NCBI GenBank assembly: GCA_014871385.1
Contig: CM026426.1
Coordinates: 66,735,692 to 66,799,691 of the forward strand
Direction: 5' to 3'
Length of the DNA: 64,000 nucleotides
From: Ceratodon purpureus
Taxonomy: Eukaryota > Streptophyta > Bryopsida > Pseudoditrichales > Ditrichaceae
A program made the position numbers and the translations under genes. The notes beneath the pieces were generated by a model. The model made no database searches and had not been told where the DNA came from. It saw only the letters and a list, made by a program, of their open reading frames with translations. This document shows, piece after piece, positions 12,691 to 24,243 of the stretch (positions are counted from its first letter, which is position 1; each line of letters starts with the position of its first letter).

Positions 12691-13320
12691 TTACTGATGT
12701 GATCGCTTTCCAAGCACATCGTTAAGATGCACCTTCTTTCGCAAAGGCCACAATAGATAACCGCAACGCAGTGCTCGTGGTGCCCAATACTTAGGAAACA
12801 CTTTCCTCTCCTTGGATGAAGACCTTGGTCCAGAGATGGAGGAATGGCCAATATTGTAGCCCGGAGGAGGGCCCATCACCTCCATGCTATAACTATTTCG
12901 AAGGTGGTCACGCAAAAGTACTTTTGGTTGCAATGAGAGATCACAGAGGTCTATTTCTACAAGTTTCTCATCAATCTCAAATGGGATAATCCGGTCGGTC
13001 ATAAACAAGGTGAGGGCCTTAGTCCAATATGCATGAACCATACCTGTAGCCCACTTGTCTTTCCGCTTCCTTGCATCTCGCGACTCTTTGAAGACCACCA
13101 CATACCCCGACCATGTTGGCATAGAATCAATCAGCGACACCCATCGATCACCTCTCTGGCGCAGGTTCTCAAGCAGAGTTGTGTAGTCATAGCACAAGTC
13201 CGAGTTCTCAATGTATTCTTGATGCAACTCGGGCATGAGGTCTGGAAAGAGCTCAGCCATTGCTGATTTGGGCATGACCCAACTTTGGCTGAACAGGTCG
13301 GTGATCACTGCAAAGTCCAT
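12691..13320 (-). CDS. Uncharacterised 209-residue protein
   Basis: This is the cleanest ORF in the window: ATG at 13320, TAA at 12691, no interruption, mixed amino-acid composition. The start is MDFAVITDLFSQSWVMPKSA. The middle is rich in charged and aromatic residues, and the C-terminal 60 residues are basic and Ser/Arg-rich. There is no obvious signal peptide or membrane segment. A TTTGTTTTCAG acceptor lies about 20 bp upstream of the ATG, suggesting a 5'-UTR intron. I do not recognise the family; it could be a lineage-specific host gene or an element-derived one. Confidence 0.55.
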   Translation of the reverse strand: MDFAVITDLFSQSWVMPKSAMAELFPDLMPELHQEYIENSDLCYDYTTLLENLRQRGDRWVSLIDSMPTWSGYVVVFKESRDARKRKDKWATGMVHAYWTKALTLFMTDRIIPFEIDEKLVEIDLCDLSLQPKVLLRDHLRNSYSMEVMGPPPGYNIGHSSISGPRSSSKERKVFPKYWAPRALRCGYLLWPLRKKVHLNDVLGKRSHQ

Positions 13321-14343
13321 TCTACAATTCTCAAACTAAGAAACCTGAAAACAAAGCACAAACAAAGTGATAACACAAGAGAGACAAACTTGAGATTACA
13401 TCCTCGAAATCCAAACAGCTTAACTTAGAACTCGCACATTAATGTTCAGTACCCCAATAACATGGCTGTCGGATCCAACATCATGTTTTCAGTGACTAAG
13501 ATGTTGAAGGGTAAGCCTTTGAGTTTATCCGTACGTACAAATTCATTGCAATGTGGCAGATTTTTAAGTTTATATTTCCGCATGAAGGGTCATTAATAAT
13601 TGCTGTGTATCTAGCTGTAGACCAGTATTACTACCTACTCCTATATTACTTTTGGTAGGAAATGCCTAGACCCTAAACCTAATACATCTAACCGGCGTAT
13701 TCAATTCACAGCTTATTGTATTTACACATGCAACTATCATTGAGATCTCAATGCTATGAAAATCTACAATTACTCTTCTTCTATAAATGAATGAGTTGCT
13801 TGAATTTCTCGTTAAATAGGCACTGATTTCCCGTCTTCATAACTTAGGGTCACCCAAGTTCTCTCTAGTCATTTATGTTCAAACCTTTTTAATGACATGG
13901 CCGCCAAAACATGATAATTAACCTCCAATCACGGGCTACCATTTATGAGTGGATTCCTCCACCAACGGCTGAGCCTCTTTAGTTGCTAGAAGGAGACTCT
14001 TACAAATGCATTGCTCATTTTCTCTCTTAGCCCCATTGCTTATTTTCTGACCTACATTGCACACCAGAGCTTCACATCATCTTTTCTCTCATTCTCTTGC
14101 AAGCACCGTGGTCATGGATCAGTCTCCCCTCTCTGCCCAGCCCGTTCAATCCTTGTCCACTAGCCATACCTTGTTACAAGAGCAGATCAAGTCTTCGATG
14201 CCTCCAACTTCAAAAATGCTCCGGGTTTGATTCATTTCCTCTTCTGTTAATTTCAATATCTTCGTTTTTTAACTCCCCACAGTTTAAGTTAGATGTTTGC
14301 ATTTTCTTCAAGATTTTGTACCTCACTTACTCTTCTGCTTCCA
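13321..14343. other. Probable upstream region and spacer
   Basis: No convincing gene. The ORF at 14097-14384 is Ser/Pro/Phe-rich and reads through what looks like a pyrimidine-rich intron end before 14354. Confidence 0.4.
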
Positions 14344-14353
14344 CTGCATGCAG

Positions 14354-14593
14354 AACAGGTTACCATGGCATAATTGGGAGCTGAGAGAGTTTGTTTCGAG
14401 AGTGACCAACAAGTACAAAGACCGACGGCCTGGTAAGGAGGTGGACATGTTCTTGGACGTCCAACAGCTTCGCCAAGTAATCCGATCAAATCGAGCCCAG
14501 ATAGACTGGACTGAGGACGACGTTCGCACACTCAAGTGTGTCAAGAGTGCTTCTGGAATATCATGTCTAGAGCTTGACCTGTTTCATTACTAA
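14354..14593 (+). CDS. Exon-like ORF, unrecognised
   Basis: A pyrimidine-rich tract ending CTGCATGCAG precedes a frame that reads RLPWHNWELREFVSRVTNKY and continues to TAA at 14591, about 78 residues after the presumed splice site. Composition is typical of real protein: charged, with a central VDMFLDVQQLRQVIRSN helix. Any upstream exon would lie near 14100-14230. No family recognised. It may be a terminal exon or a fragment. Confidence 0.4.
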   Translation, partial: NRLPWHNWELREFVSRVTNKYKDRRPGKEVDMFLDVQQLRQVIRSNRAQIDWTEDDVRTLKCVKSASGISCLELDLFHY

Positions 14594-16802
14594 AGTTCCA
14601 AGACTCAGATCAACATAGACGTCTGCAGACAACGTTGTTGATTTTGGCAATGGAGCTCCCGGACCGTCGGCTTTCTTAGAAGATGATTTTGATTGGGTAG
14701 AAGGTAGTGAGTAGCCAAAGCCGTCCAATTTCGAGAACAATGACAGCCCGCCGCGGTGATTCTAAGAATTGTTTTTAATATGTACAAGTTTTCTTCAATA
14801 TATAAATTTAGCCTATTCTCGAATCTTGTGTCTAAATTCATTCGTCAACTTCATTTGCTCATGGGATTATAGGGACCCCGGCGGTATTTTTTCCCACGGT
14901 CAGAGGGTCCCCGGCGCAATTTTGTCTGCTCACTGCTCATTGCTCGCCGCTGCCACACAAGAAATCCCGCCGCTTAGAGGACAGAGAATTAGCTAGAAGC
15001 ATAGCGGCACCACTACACCTTGCGGAAGTGGTTCACAATGATGATCCACACGGTAACGTGAATGTCTTGGCGCCTACTGTGCAGATAGAGCAACCGGTCT
15101 AGAGAGGGCACATAAAGACTTCATTGACATGCTGTGAATACTAAGATATAAAAAAATTGTCAATTACGTGTGTATAAATATCTGAGAGACACACAAACGT
15201 CCCTTAAAACATTCCCATGTTTGTGGAGAGATCTTGAGCTCGTGTTCATCAACAGTGCAATGTTTCTTGCAAATATGTTTTGGCAATTTTGGCAATTCTT
15301 TTCCTTGAGGTGCATTGTTTGGTCCATGTAAAGATTGTGAAATGAAATGCAATCAAGTCGTAATATGCGTGCATGACATCTTGCATAATGGCAACATATG
15401 TTGTGTGCATGTGATATTGCAATGTCTAATGTCCACATAGTGACAAATTAGCAAACTAGTAATTAATTGTAAGTGCAATTGGCTTTAAGACCATCCAAGG
15501 GGTTCAAGGTAACTATACGGCCTCTTATGAAGTTTGATAGCATAACAAAGGTAGTGTCATAAAGACCTAGCTGGCATGATTGTCAAAATTGAGGAAGCTA
15601 ACATAGTTATTTATTTTGTTAAAGCCCAATCTAATGAAGCAAGTACTCTTGTCAAAACACGAGAAGTTGGTTGAGAAGGTTGAAAAAATGTATATCTACA
15701 TCATATTTGTTCTAGTATGTAGCCACAGAATACTTTGAAATTGACCATGAGGTCAATAGTAATGTTAATCAAGCAATGTCAAAGTAGGCCACGGAAACCA
15801 AAATGATATATATAAACATTGCATACAAAGAGTCCATGACATGCTGTTAGAGTGTAAGTGCACAAGTTTAGGTCAGCACTTCAAGTAGAGTGGAGGCGGC
15901 GAAGAAGAAGTGAAAGGAGGGATGCGCAAGAAAATTGATGAATTACACAATTCACACGGCCCAAATCAGATGCGGGTGATCCACAATATGACGAGTCAAC
16001 TGTAAGGTACAAAAAGAACGTGGTACACAACGTCTTTGCAAACGTTCTTTCAATGGCATTCGCATTTTTGACAACGACCGAGATGTTTGTTATAGCGTGT
16101 GCAGTGACGTCTTGTTAGATGTTGTAGATTGTAGTCTTTGTTTTTTAGCATTCAAAACACGACATAGTGAGAGATGAGGGTTCACTGTTCATGCTTGCAT
16201 GGCACATACTATGCATCTCTGAATTGTCCTGCTCACGTGAAATACTGTAATTTTCTATGATTGTGAATCCTATTTTTAACCGCATGCATTTAGGCCTACT
16301 AAACATAAGTAGAGTTGGATATTCACAAGTGGCACTACCAATTGTTTGGGAGCACTTGCGCATATCGGGTACATTGGAGCAAGTCAAATGAAATCACTTG
16401 TATGTGCCCAAAGTAGATGCGATGTATAGTACATGGTTGTGTTCTTGACGCATGAATAGATGGGTACTTTGCGCTATTGGAGCTCAATTATGATTGAGTC
16501 ATGACTTTTCAAATGTGATGTTACAATGTGTTAATATATGCAATTGAAATACATAGTTGTCATTGTCAGCTTTAATCCCATGGACATTTGGAACATTGTC
16601 ATAGCGAATCACGAAGTAAATTCTCACTGAGACCAGTGGCTGTTACACAAGACGTCTTGTATAACGTGTGGAACATAAATAGGGATGCTCAGAGGGACTT
16701 TTGCAATACCCATGTGGATGTTTACATGGTGACGGAAACATGCTTAGTGAGGTGTCTAGATATATCGGCAGATGCCTTCTATAAACTATTAACTTCTAAT
16801 CA
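14594..16802. other. Spacer, no gene seen
   Basis: Short ORFs on both strands at 14769, 15160 and 16145 lack recognisable domains. Part of 16.1-16.8 kb may be the degraded 3' portion of the neighbouring Copia remnant, but I see no RNase H motif. Confidence 0.4.
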
Positions 16803-16925
16803 ACTTCTAATCACCACTACAATCTAGATGATTAAACAGGGATTTAGTATGTGAGTTGCATAACCTATTGAATAGTGCGGGAGAATTTGGGAGTGAATGG
16901 ATGAGCATTCATCATGTTTTAACAC
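16803..16925 (-). repeat. Candidate 3' LTR part of the Copia remnant
   Basis: Matches 20999-21121 in the same orientation; the best block includes GGGAGTGAATGGATGAGCAT. On the minus strand it begins TGTTAAAACATGATGAATGC. Identity fades outside about 120 bp. Confidence 0.6.
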
Positions 16926-17439
16926 TTCCTCTAAAATGATGATCTTCTTCAATAAATAAATTTCAAACTTTTGAAGGAAAAAAGAATAAAGCCACTGTTT
17001 GCAACCAAATTTAGTTAATGTGTGGATGCCTGTTGTTGTGATGATTTTTTCTATCATGCAGCTAACAATGCCTTGGTTCGAACATCAGCAATGTTCTCTG
17101 CTGAGGCGACCTTCTTAACATTAATATGTTTGGTTTTAGGGGGTCTTAAGTGTACTCAAAGAAGTGAGGACTTATGTGCTTGACACAGTCGGTTTAATGA
17201 ACTTTAAGAATACATACTCAATGTACACCGTGATATCTTCGAAGATGGTAATGGGCTTGTTGGAGAGCACAAATCTAAATATCAAGAATATGGCTTGTTG
17301 TATGGTTTGTAACCAAACCTCTTTGCAAGATGCTCTGTGAAATGCAAGGAGTTCAATGTGGTTTGTTAAGGTAACAATCACTATTTGCTTGCTGGACCGC
17401 CACAAAATGGGCACAAATGGATTGTTAAATTTGTAGATG

Positions 17440-17710
17440 TAGGCAATTTGATGTACATCCTAGAAGTTTCAATTCTTATTCTTTGATTGATATTTTTTCA
17501 ACATGCTTATTCAAAGGTGGAGTCCTCATTGAAGTAAGTTCATCAACATAGTTTACAAGTATCACAAATTTTGTGTTGGTTTTCATGAGGAATACATAGA
17601 GCACCGTCGCGTGAATTGAAAATCAGTGGAAAAGCAAGAAGGATTTGAGATAATGGTTCTATGCCTAGCCTACTTGCTTAAGGCCATAGAGGGCCTTACA
17701 GATACTTTGT
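17440..17710 (-). pseudogene. Copia reverse transcriptase fragment
   Basis: The minus strand carries KALYGLKQ, then two TAG codons in the following five positions where Copia has a Trp-containing segment, then VLYVFLMKTNTKFVILV and YVDELT. In Copia elements this segment contains the polymerase active site YVDD; here the second Asp is Glu. It is non-functional. Confidence 0.65.
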
Positions 17711-18340
17711 CCTAAGAATTGTCTACACCACATGGAGACAAGGCTTAGTAGGAATTCCGGAGAGGGGTTGATGTGAAATTCATTCTGTAAGTTGTGGTAA
17801 AGATCTAGGCTTTCATGGCGTCAAAGAGACGGATTTCTAGAGCTAGTAAAATTGCTAGATTTAGAATATAGTGGATGATGTACTATCCATCAATGTGGAA
17901 TATGCGTCCATCTTGGGCTTTTGTGCAACTTTAGGCTACTAGCCTCACATTCAATCTGAGGATGTAACTTTGTTTGCCTTGCTTGCATGTGAAGATTGGT
18001 TTGTGTCCAAATAGCTTGACTGTGAGGACAATAACAAGGGATCCAAAAATACCTCGTTTCAAAAATATTCATACTTAGCTTCTAACTATTTTTTTATTCA
18101 AGCCAATTGATTATGTTTTTGGGCAGATTTAGCGCTCTAGATACGAGTCTAGGTTGGTTACTTTAGCAAGGAATGACTCTAAGTCATTTCATGAAATTTT
18201 TGAGGTTTGGCTTACTTCTTCTACTTTATAATCTACGTGCATGGATGCGCAAGTTTGAGGACGCGCCTCTGAAGTAAGTTTTTTTTCCTTAGCTATTGCA
18301 ACTCTAACAAGATTCTTGAACCAAGCACCGGCTCTTGACT

Positions 18341-18470
18341 ATGTGGGAAGTTGTGTGGAGACCATATGCAATCTTTTTTATACAATTCAAAAAATTGATG
18401 CATTCCTTGCTAGAGTAACCAACCTAGTTTGTGGGAAGTTGTGTGGAGACCATATGCAAACTTTTTATAA
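18341..18470. repeat. Direct 38-bp repeat with nearby inverted copy
   Basis: GTGGGAAGTTGTGTGGAGAC followed by CATATGCAA occurs near 18341 and again near 18432. Between them, 18396-18424 is the reverse complement of 18147-18175 (core GGTTGGTTACT). This looks like local duplication and inversion within the Copia remnant. Confidence 0.7.
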
Positions 18471-20998
18471 CCATTGTGTTTGCTAATACTATACGTCGAT
18501 CCAAATAGAAGGTTAGTATTTCTAACACTTGAAGCTTAGGCTTGAGTGGTTGTTTTTGGTTTGTAATCTCAGGAACTTGGTCTCTATGAAATTGAAGTTC
18601 GAAAAGCTGATTTTGAATATAACGTCACCGTAGGATAACTTGTAATAGATTATAGTAGGCAAGTCATAGCCTTCATAAATTCCTCAAACCCTATGGCTTG
18701 CCTTAGTTTGTTGTGTTTATTCTGATGGAGGTATCTATACCTCGCATTAAAAGGTGCGGAGGTATGCAATATGTTGTGTTCTTCCATAGTCTATTTCTAA
18801 GGAGGTTTGGGTGTGCAACAATGTGGGTCTGAGCTTGACAAGTACAGCAACGTGTAAGTCAACGTAAACATAGAATATAAATGAGAGGTTAGTGTGAAAT
18901 AAAAGGGGACAAATAAGAAGTTGAAAAAATCTTAAAGGCTTCAACAAGACCATTTTGTGAATGTTCATAGGAGACCAAGTAAGTGGTTTCTATTCTTCAA
19001 ATTGTATAGAAGTCCTCAAATGCTTGTGACTTTAAATCTAAATTGTTGTCTCTATTGAGGAAACAGACTTGGTTATCTAGAAAATGGTTCGTTAACCTAC
19101 AAAGCATGGCCAACGCCTTAAAGAATACCATGTTTTGGGTCGAGAGGGTAACAACTCGGCGTATCTCCTTGATCCATCAATTAGTACAAAGGAGTATTTG
19201 AACTAACCTAATTTTAAAGTTTTAAAGCCGTGATAGATGACTTTGAGACAATGTATTGCCATTATTGGGATTTTTCATCTTGACAAGTGCCTTGGATGCA
19301 AGCCGCGCACTCTTCCACTTGCTCTGTCACTCATTCAAATGTCGTGACTAGTTGTCGTGAAAATCACTTTCTTCATTATGGTCATCCGGGGGTGCCATAG
19401 CCAACGGTGCCATGTATTTGCCTTGGTGCTTGCTATAAGAATAAAGTTTAGGCATCCTTCAGGAGTAGGCATGGAGGACACGAGCTACGGTGTTCACCAG
19501 CCTCTTCCGCACCTTTGCAGGTTGGGCTAGCTTCCAAGATGATAAGCTCATACAGGCAGTTTCATGTTGCGTGTATGGTGGCTAGGATCTTTGGTCCTTG
19601 TCCAAGCTCCAAGACTTCTTCATCATTATCCCTTGTATTGGAGACGTGGATATAGTTGTTCTTAAGCCTCGGTAGCCAATCATACTCCAAAGAGCTTTCG
19701 AGGCGTACATGACCTTTTGTTAATGAAGGGGACTGCCCTAGGCATGACTATGGTTGCCCAGCCCTCGCAAAAGTTGGCACATCGTGAGAGTTGGCACATC
19801 TGTGCCATGGCTCACTTTATCTACTAGCAATTGTGACTATGTCACAAGTCTACAACGGCTCATTCCAAGGAAGAAATACCACTAGCATACAAGTGGTAGA
19901 TCCTGTTCATTCTAAAACAACATTTGGATACCTCACTTTGGCAGCTATACATATAAGCGGAGGAGCTCGCCAAACTTTTGGCAATCTTGAAATCTTGTTT
20001 TAAGCAAGTGGGGACCATCTTCTTGACTAAGGCGGAGAGCGTTTGGATCAGCCTTTAACTCCTAGATTTTCCATATTTCTAACCTTCAGCTCAAAGCTCC
20101 ACTGAATCGTGGTGCATTTCCAACTCTGTAGAGACACACTCACCAACAACGATATAATAGAAAAGATACACTCATCAACAATGACATAATAGAAAAGACA
20201 CTATCCACTTTTTCTCATGCTTGTGCAATCCTTGTTTAACAACATTGCAGTATAAAACTCGCAAAGCTCATGTCCTACCTTGTGATGGCTAAGAATCAGT
20301 AGTATTTGCTACTTGAGAATGCAATTTCAAGGCCTAGCAAGGAGATCTACAGCAAAGAGGTAGTGAAGCAGATCAATGCGTGAAGTTATGCCCCTTCATC
20401 AACTTCCAAACTAGGCAATTCCAATTGTGTACAATGGATATCCAATACGTTGGCGGTATTTCTTCCTTGCAGTTGAACTCCAATGTCGCGTTGAACTCCT
20501 CAGGACACAGATAAGTCCACTTGTCAATATTTCATCAGAAGTAATAGGAGTAATTAAGTTCCAGTGGATCAAAGAAAAGGAATTATGAGTGGATCTTGCG
20601 AGCCCGAGGTTGTATTGCCATGACTATGAATTCAATCTTCATAAGTTGTCTATATATTAGTTTGAAGTTGTATGCATATACTCTAGCTAATTACTTCTCT
20701 AATCACCGTGTTCCTCTACTTTCTACACTCTGTGATTGCAACAATAACTAGAAATATTGAGGTAGAGAGAGAGGAGGTAGGAGCGAGAAGGTGGCTGAAA
20801 AAAAAATCAAATCCTACACCATTCTGAGATCAAAATGTTTTGAGCAATTAGGGCTAAAAGTGTGTTGATTGTAACTAATAGACAAGCGAAGTGGAGAAGA
20901 AAAGAGAGAGCAACAGTTTATCAAAACTGAAATAATAAGTTCAAGGTTAAGATAGTCAATATAGTGACTACGCATTAAACAAGCACTAAAGTCTTAAT

Positions 20999-21121
20999 AA
21001 GTCCTAACTACCACTACTATACGGACGATTAAGTGGAGATCCACTCTGTGAGCAACATAGTCTATTAGATAGTGGGAGGAACTTGGGAGTGAATGGATGA
21101 GCATTTAGTTTGTTCAAACAA
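20999..21121 (-). repeat. Candidate 5' LTR part of the Copia remnant
   Basis: Partner of 16803-16925. On the minus strand it begins TGTTTGAACAAACTAAATGC, sharing TGTT and the downstream CTCATCCATTCACTCCCAA block. Confidence 0.6.
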
Positions 21122-23160
21122 AGATGTTAAGTTACTTCAAAATTATTTGAGCTTCAAAACATGTGTATAAGCTTTTAAGATAAGATGTTGAGCTAATTCA
21201 AAGATGTTTGAGTTTCAAAGATGGAGATGTTTGTTTAAAGATGTTTTCTAAGTTTTTACAATGTTGATTTAGATATATTTGAGCTTTAAGGTCTGTTAAA
21301 TTTTCAAAAATGTTGTTCAAGGTTTCTTAAGGTTCACACAACATAGTTTGAGCTTCAAAGAATCCTAAATATATGTTTGGAAAATTTGTAAAGGTATTCA
21401 CCTAGTATCCATGGGTAGGAAGTGCACTTGCAAAAATTAATGCTCCAAGGATATCAACATGATTGTGATTGAGGATAAGAGCCAAGTTCCTTGTTGCGTA
21501 TCATCAAAAAAAAAAAGGATATTACTTCCAATACAAGTCATCCTATTTGTAAAATACTAAGATTCTAATTTAAATTTTGTATTGCAAAGATTTGTCTCAA
21601 CTAATGAACTGCACTCGACTATGACTACAAATCACAAGCCATACCTACAAACATGTTAGTTTTTTATGTAGTGTATGAGGCAATTCCATCTTCTTTACAA
21701 CTTACTCAAAATATGGAACTACTAAATTCAAAAAATGATTTGGTTATTAGATTGTTGGTATGCATAAAAATTTGAGGCACTTCTGACCCAAATGAAGCAA
21801 GAATATTCTAGCAGTTTTGTTTATTTGTACCAATTAATTGCACATTAAATCTCCAACTAGTAGATGTCATTCTTCAAAAGTTTGTCAAATGTAGCATTTG
21901 GAGGTGTTGCAAGCAATGGTCTTTAACATACATTTAACTACAATTGAAGAATAAAGTCTCTGAAGTTCAAATTCATTTGTAAAAATGTACATTACTTGGA
22001 GAGTTGTGTAGTTGCATTTCACAAACATTGAAAGAAGTAGGCTCTTGAAGAGTTAGGATTGTAAAAGGATGAAAAAAATGCGGGCAATTGAGATCACTTG
22101 AGAGAGACTTCTAATTAGAGACTATGAAATCTCATGCTTATGATTCATTGTTTGGTACTACGGATGTGAATGATGAAAATGAAAATGTAGAAGATATACA
22201 AGAATTTGATGATTTATTAGAAAGTGATGTTGTCCTAGAATTGATGACCAAATCTAAAGCTAATGAATAAGTCGTAAGTAGCTAAGTAAAGTTAGTAAGG
22301 ATTCAAGTGCAAGTTTAGTTGATATGTAAATTTACAATTGAGTTACATGGATGTTAACACCATGTTTTATGTTTTAAAAATAATTTCAAGTGCACTTTGT
22401 TGCTTCTATTGTAATTTCAATGGTTATCTATAAATGTCACATAATAAATTTTGTGTTTAATATGTGATTTGTAAAACCAATAAATTGTTACAAAGCTTAT
22501 AATTTTCTTGGATTTAGACACTATAGTTTTAAGATTTTCTATTTTCTTAGACATTAAAGATCGGAGATTATAGTGTGTTGAAAGTCAAAACCTATTAAAG
22601 TCCAATTCTAGAGTTGAAGGGAGTGCATGCAAAGTGTGCAAAGTTAGAGGCTAAACATCACTCTAGTTATGATTTTTTTTCTTTAAACCTTCTTTTAACT
22701 AAATTCAATGTAATCGACCAAAATGGCCCCTACATTTTTTTTTACTTTCTAGTAAAAATTAACCAAATCACGCTAAAAATGTCTCATAATCCATTAATTA
22801 AGGATTAACTATGGTTCTATGGGCTTTGTAATGATATTTTATCTTTTAATTCCTTTATCTTCCCTCCTTTTAGACTCATGTTTAGAATATTGAAAAATGT
22901 TGCAAATCACATGTAGATAACTATAGAATCTCTTACATTAGTTTAGAGAAAAAAACAAAAAGTGAGGCACTTCTTTTTACATGTAGTCCATAGAGAATTT
23001 ATTTACTACAAAATTGGGAGATAAAGGTGGTATGGCAAGCTAAAGGCGGCAAATTAACTTCTTGGATTAAAATAAGAGAGGAGAAGATTAGTAAAAGACT
23101 GGCAAGCATTACAAGGCCGAGAGTTGAGAAAGGATAGGTAGGGTCTTGGTGTTTTTGCTA
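21122..23160. other. AT-rich spacer with short degenerate repeats
   Basis: 21120-21250 has loosely repeated GATGTT...TTTGAG(C/T)TTCAAA units. A short acidic coding-like end at about 22140-22270 (plus strand, DSLFGTTDVNDENEN to a TAA) may be the tail of a lost transposase gene, but nothing upstream supports it. The rest appears non-coding. Confidence 0.4.
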
Positions 23161-24243
23161 TCGCAAGCTGAATTTTCTCTCTAGATTTTTCCCGCAACGG
23201 ACTTGACTCGGACTTGACTCAACGGATTTTTCCCGCAGCTGGTGGTGTGTGGTTGCGTGGCACAAGAATGGAGAGTTGATAGGGGGGTGTTCTCGGCATG
23301 GAAGTATGTGCAAATGCAAGGTAGGAGTTGAAGTTCTTAGAGTCGTCGGATTTTTTGAAGTGCACCACGCAGGATACTACCTGCTGCATGCGAACTGCAT
23401 GCTTGCACAAGCTGCGGTGTATGATAATAAGGCCACAATTTTTGTTGAAAGGTCGATGTCAAAGGCTTGCAGAAGTAGCAGCTAGGAGGTACGCATTGTG
23501 GAGAGCGCACGCAGAAATCCAGGAAAAAAGAGGAGTTTCAGAAAAGTTGAGCTCGGCGAGCTCTCGAAGTCGTCAAAGCAAGCCACACCATGATTTCTGG
23601 CGGATGTAAGCGACAGGGAGCTGCGAACAGCAAAGCATTGGCGGAAGCAGATAGGCATTGGCAAAACGGCTAAATATAGCGGTCAATGTTTTGATTTCAT
23701 TTTTTTCTATTCTTGTTTTAAGACATTGCAAGGCATCAGAGTGAGAGCAAGCGGAGGAATTGCAACAAAGAAGAGGTGCAACATTGCAAATCTGAAAAAG
23801 GCAGAAAGTGTGGCAGACATGGGTTGCCAACGGAAGTTGGAATTTTTTAGTGCCGAGGGTGCGATCAAAAACACGCAGCCGTAGACGGAGCAAGCGAAGC
23901 GATATGAGGTGGATGTCAAGCAGGAGGTTGCGAGATGAGCTGCAAGGCAGCAATGAGCCAGAGCAACGCAAGAACCACGCAAGTGCCAAGGAATACGGCG
24001 GTTGGTTGGATTTTCCTCCTTTACTTGTCGTTTGTAGCTAAGGAGGGAGTCTTGAAGCGAGCAACCGAAGTGTCGGAAGTGTGCAGCGGGGTGCAAGAAG
24101 CCATCGTTAGTGAAAAAAAAGGACAGGGTGAGGCATGGAGTTCCGAAGCAAGCTATAAAGATCATAGAGGGCTGGCTGCAGTATGTCTAAGGCTGCAAGT
24201 TCCTTTTGTTTTATTTTGTTTTGAATTTGATCTGTTGTTGTAA
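23161..24243. other. Purine-rich transcribed-looking block, no identifiable protein
   Basis: Base composition changes sharply here, and overlapping ORFs run on both strands (plus 23249-23609 and 23935-24243; minus 23573-24165). None has a recognisable domain. The block ends in a T-rich stretch near 24200. A compositionally similar block lies at 46840-47780. These may be LTR or leader regions of otherwise lost retroelements. Confidence 0.3.

Larger units (their letters stand above)
16803..21121 (-). mobile_element. Degraded Ty1/Copia LTR retrotransposon remnant
   Basis: Read on the minus strand from 21.1 to 16.8 kb. A gag-like start lies near 20.6 kb, an integrase-like SYEHSQNGLVE stretch near 18.96 kb (cf. 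the usual QQNGVAE motif), the Copia reverse-transcriptase hallmark KALYGLKQ near 17.69 kb, and FVILVNYVDELT near 17.55 kb in place of the YVDD active site. Many stops and shifts interrupt it. Direct repeats of about 120 bp at both ends, each starting TGTT on the minus strand, look like the 5' parts of LTRs. Confidence 0.7.

Noticed and set aside
23161-24243. Possible protein gene in the purine-rich block
   Set aside because: Frames are open on both strands, no domain or splice pattern favours one, and composition alone can explain it.
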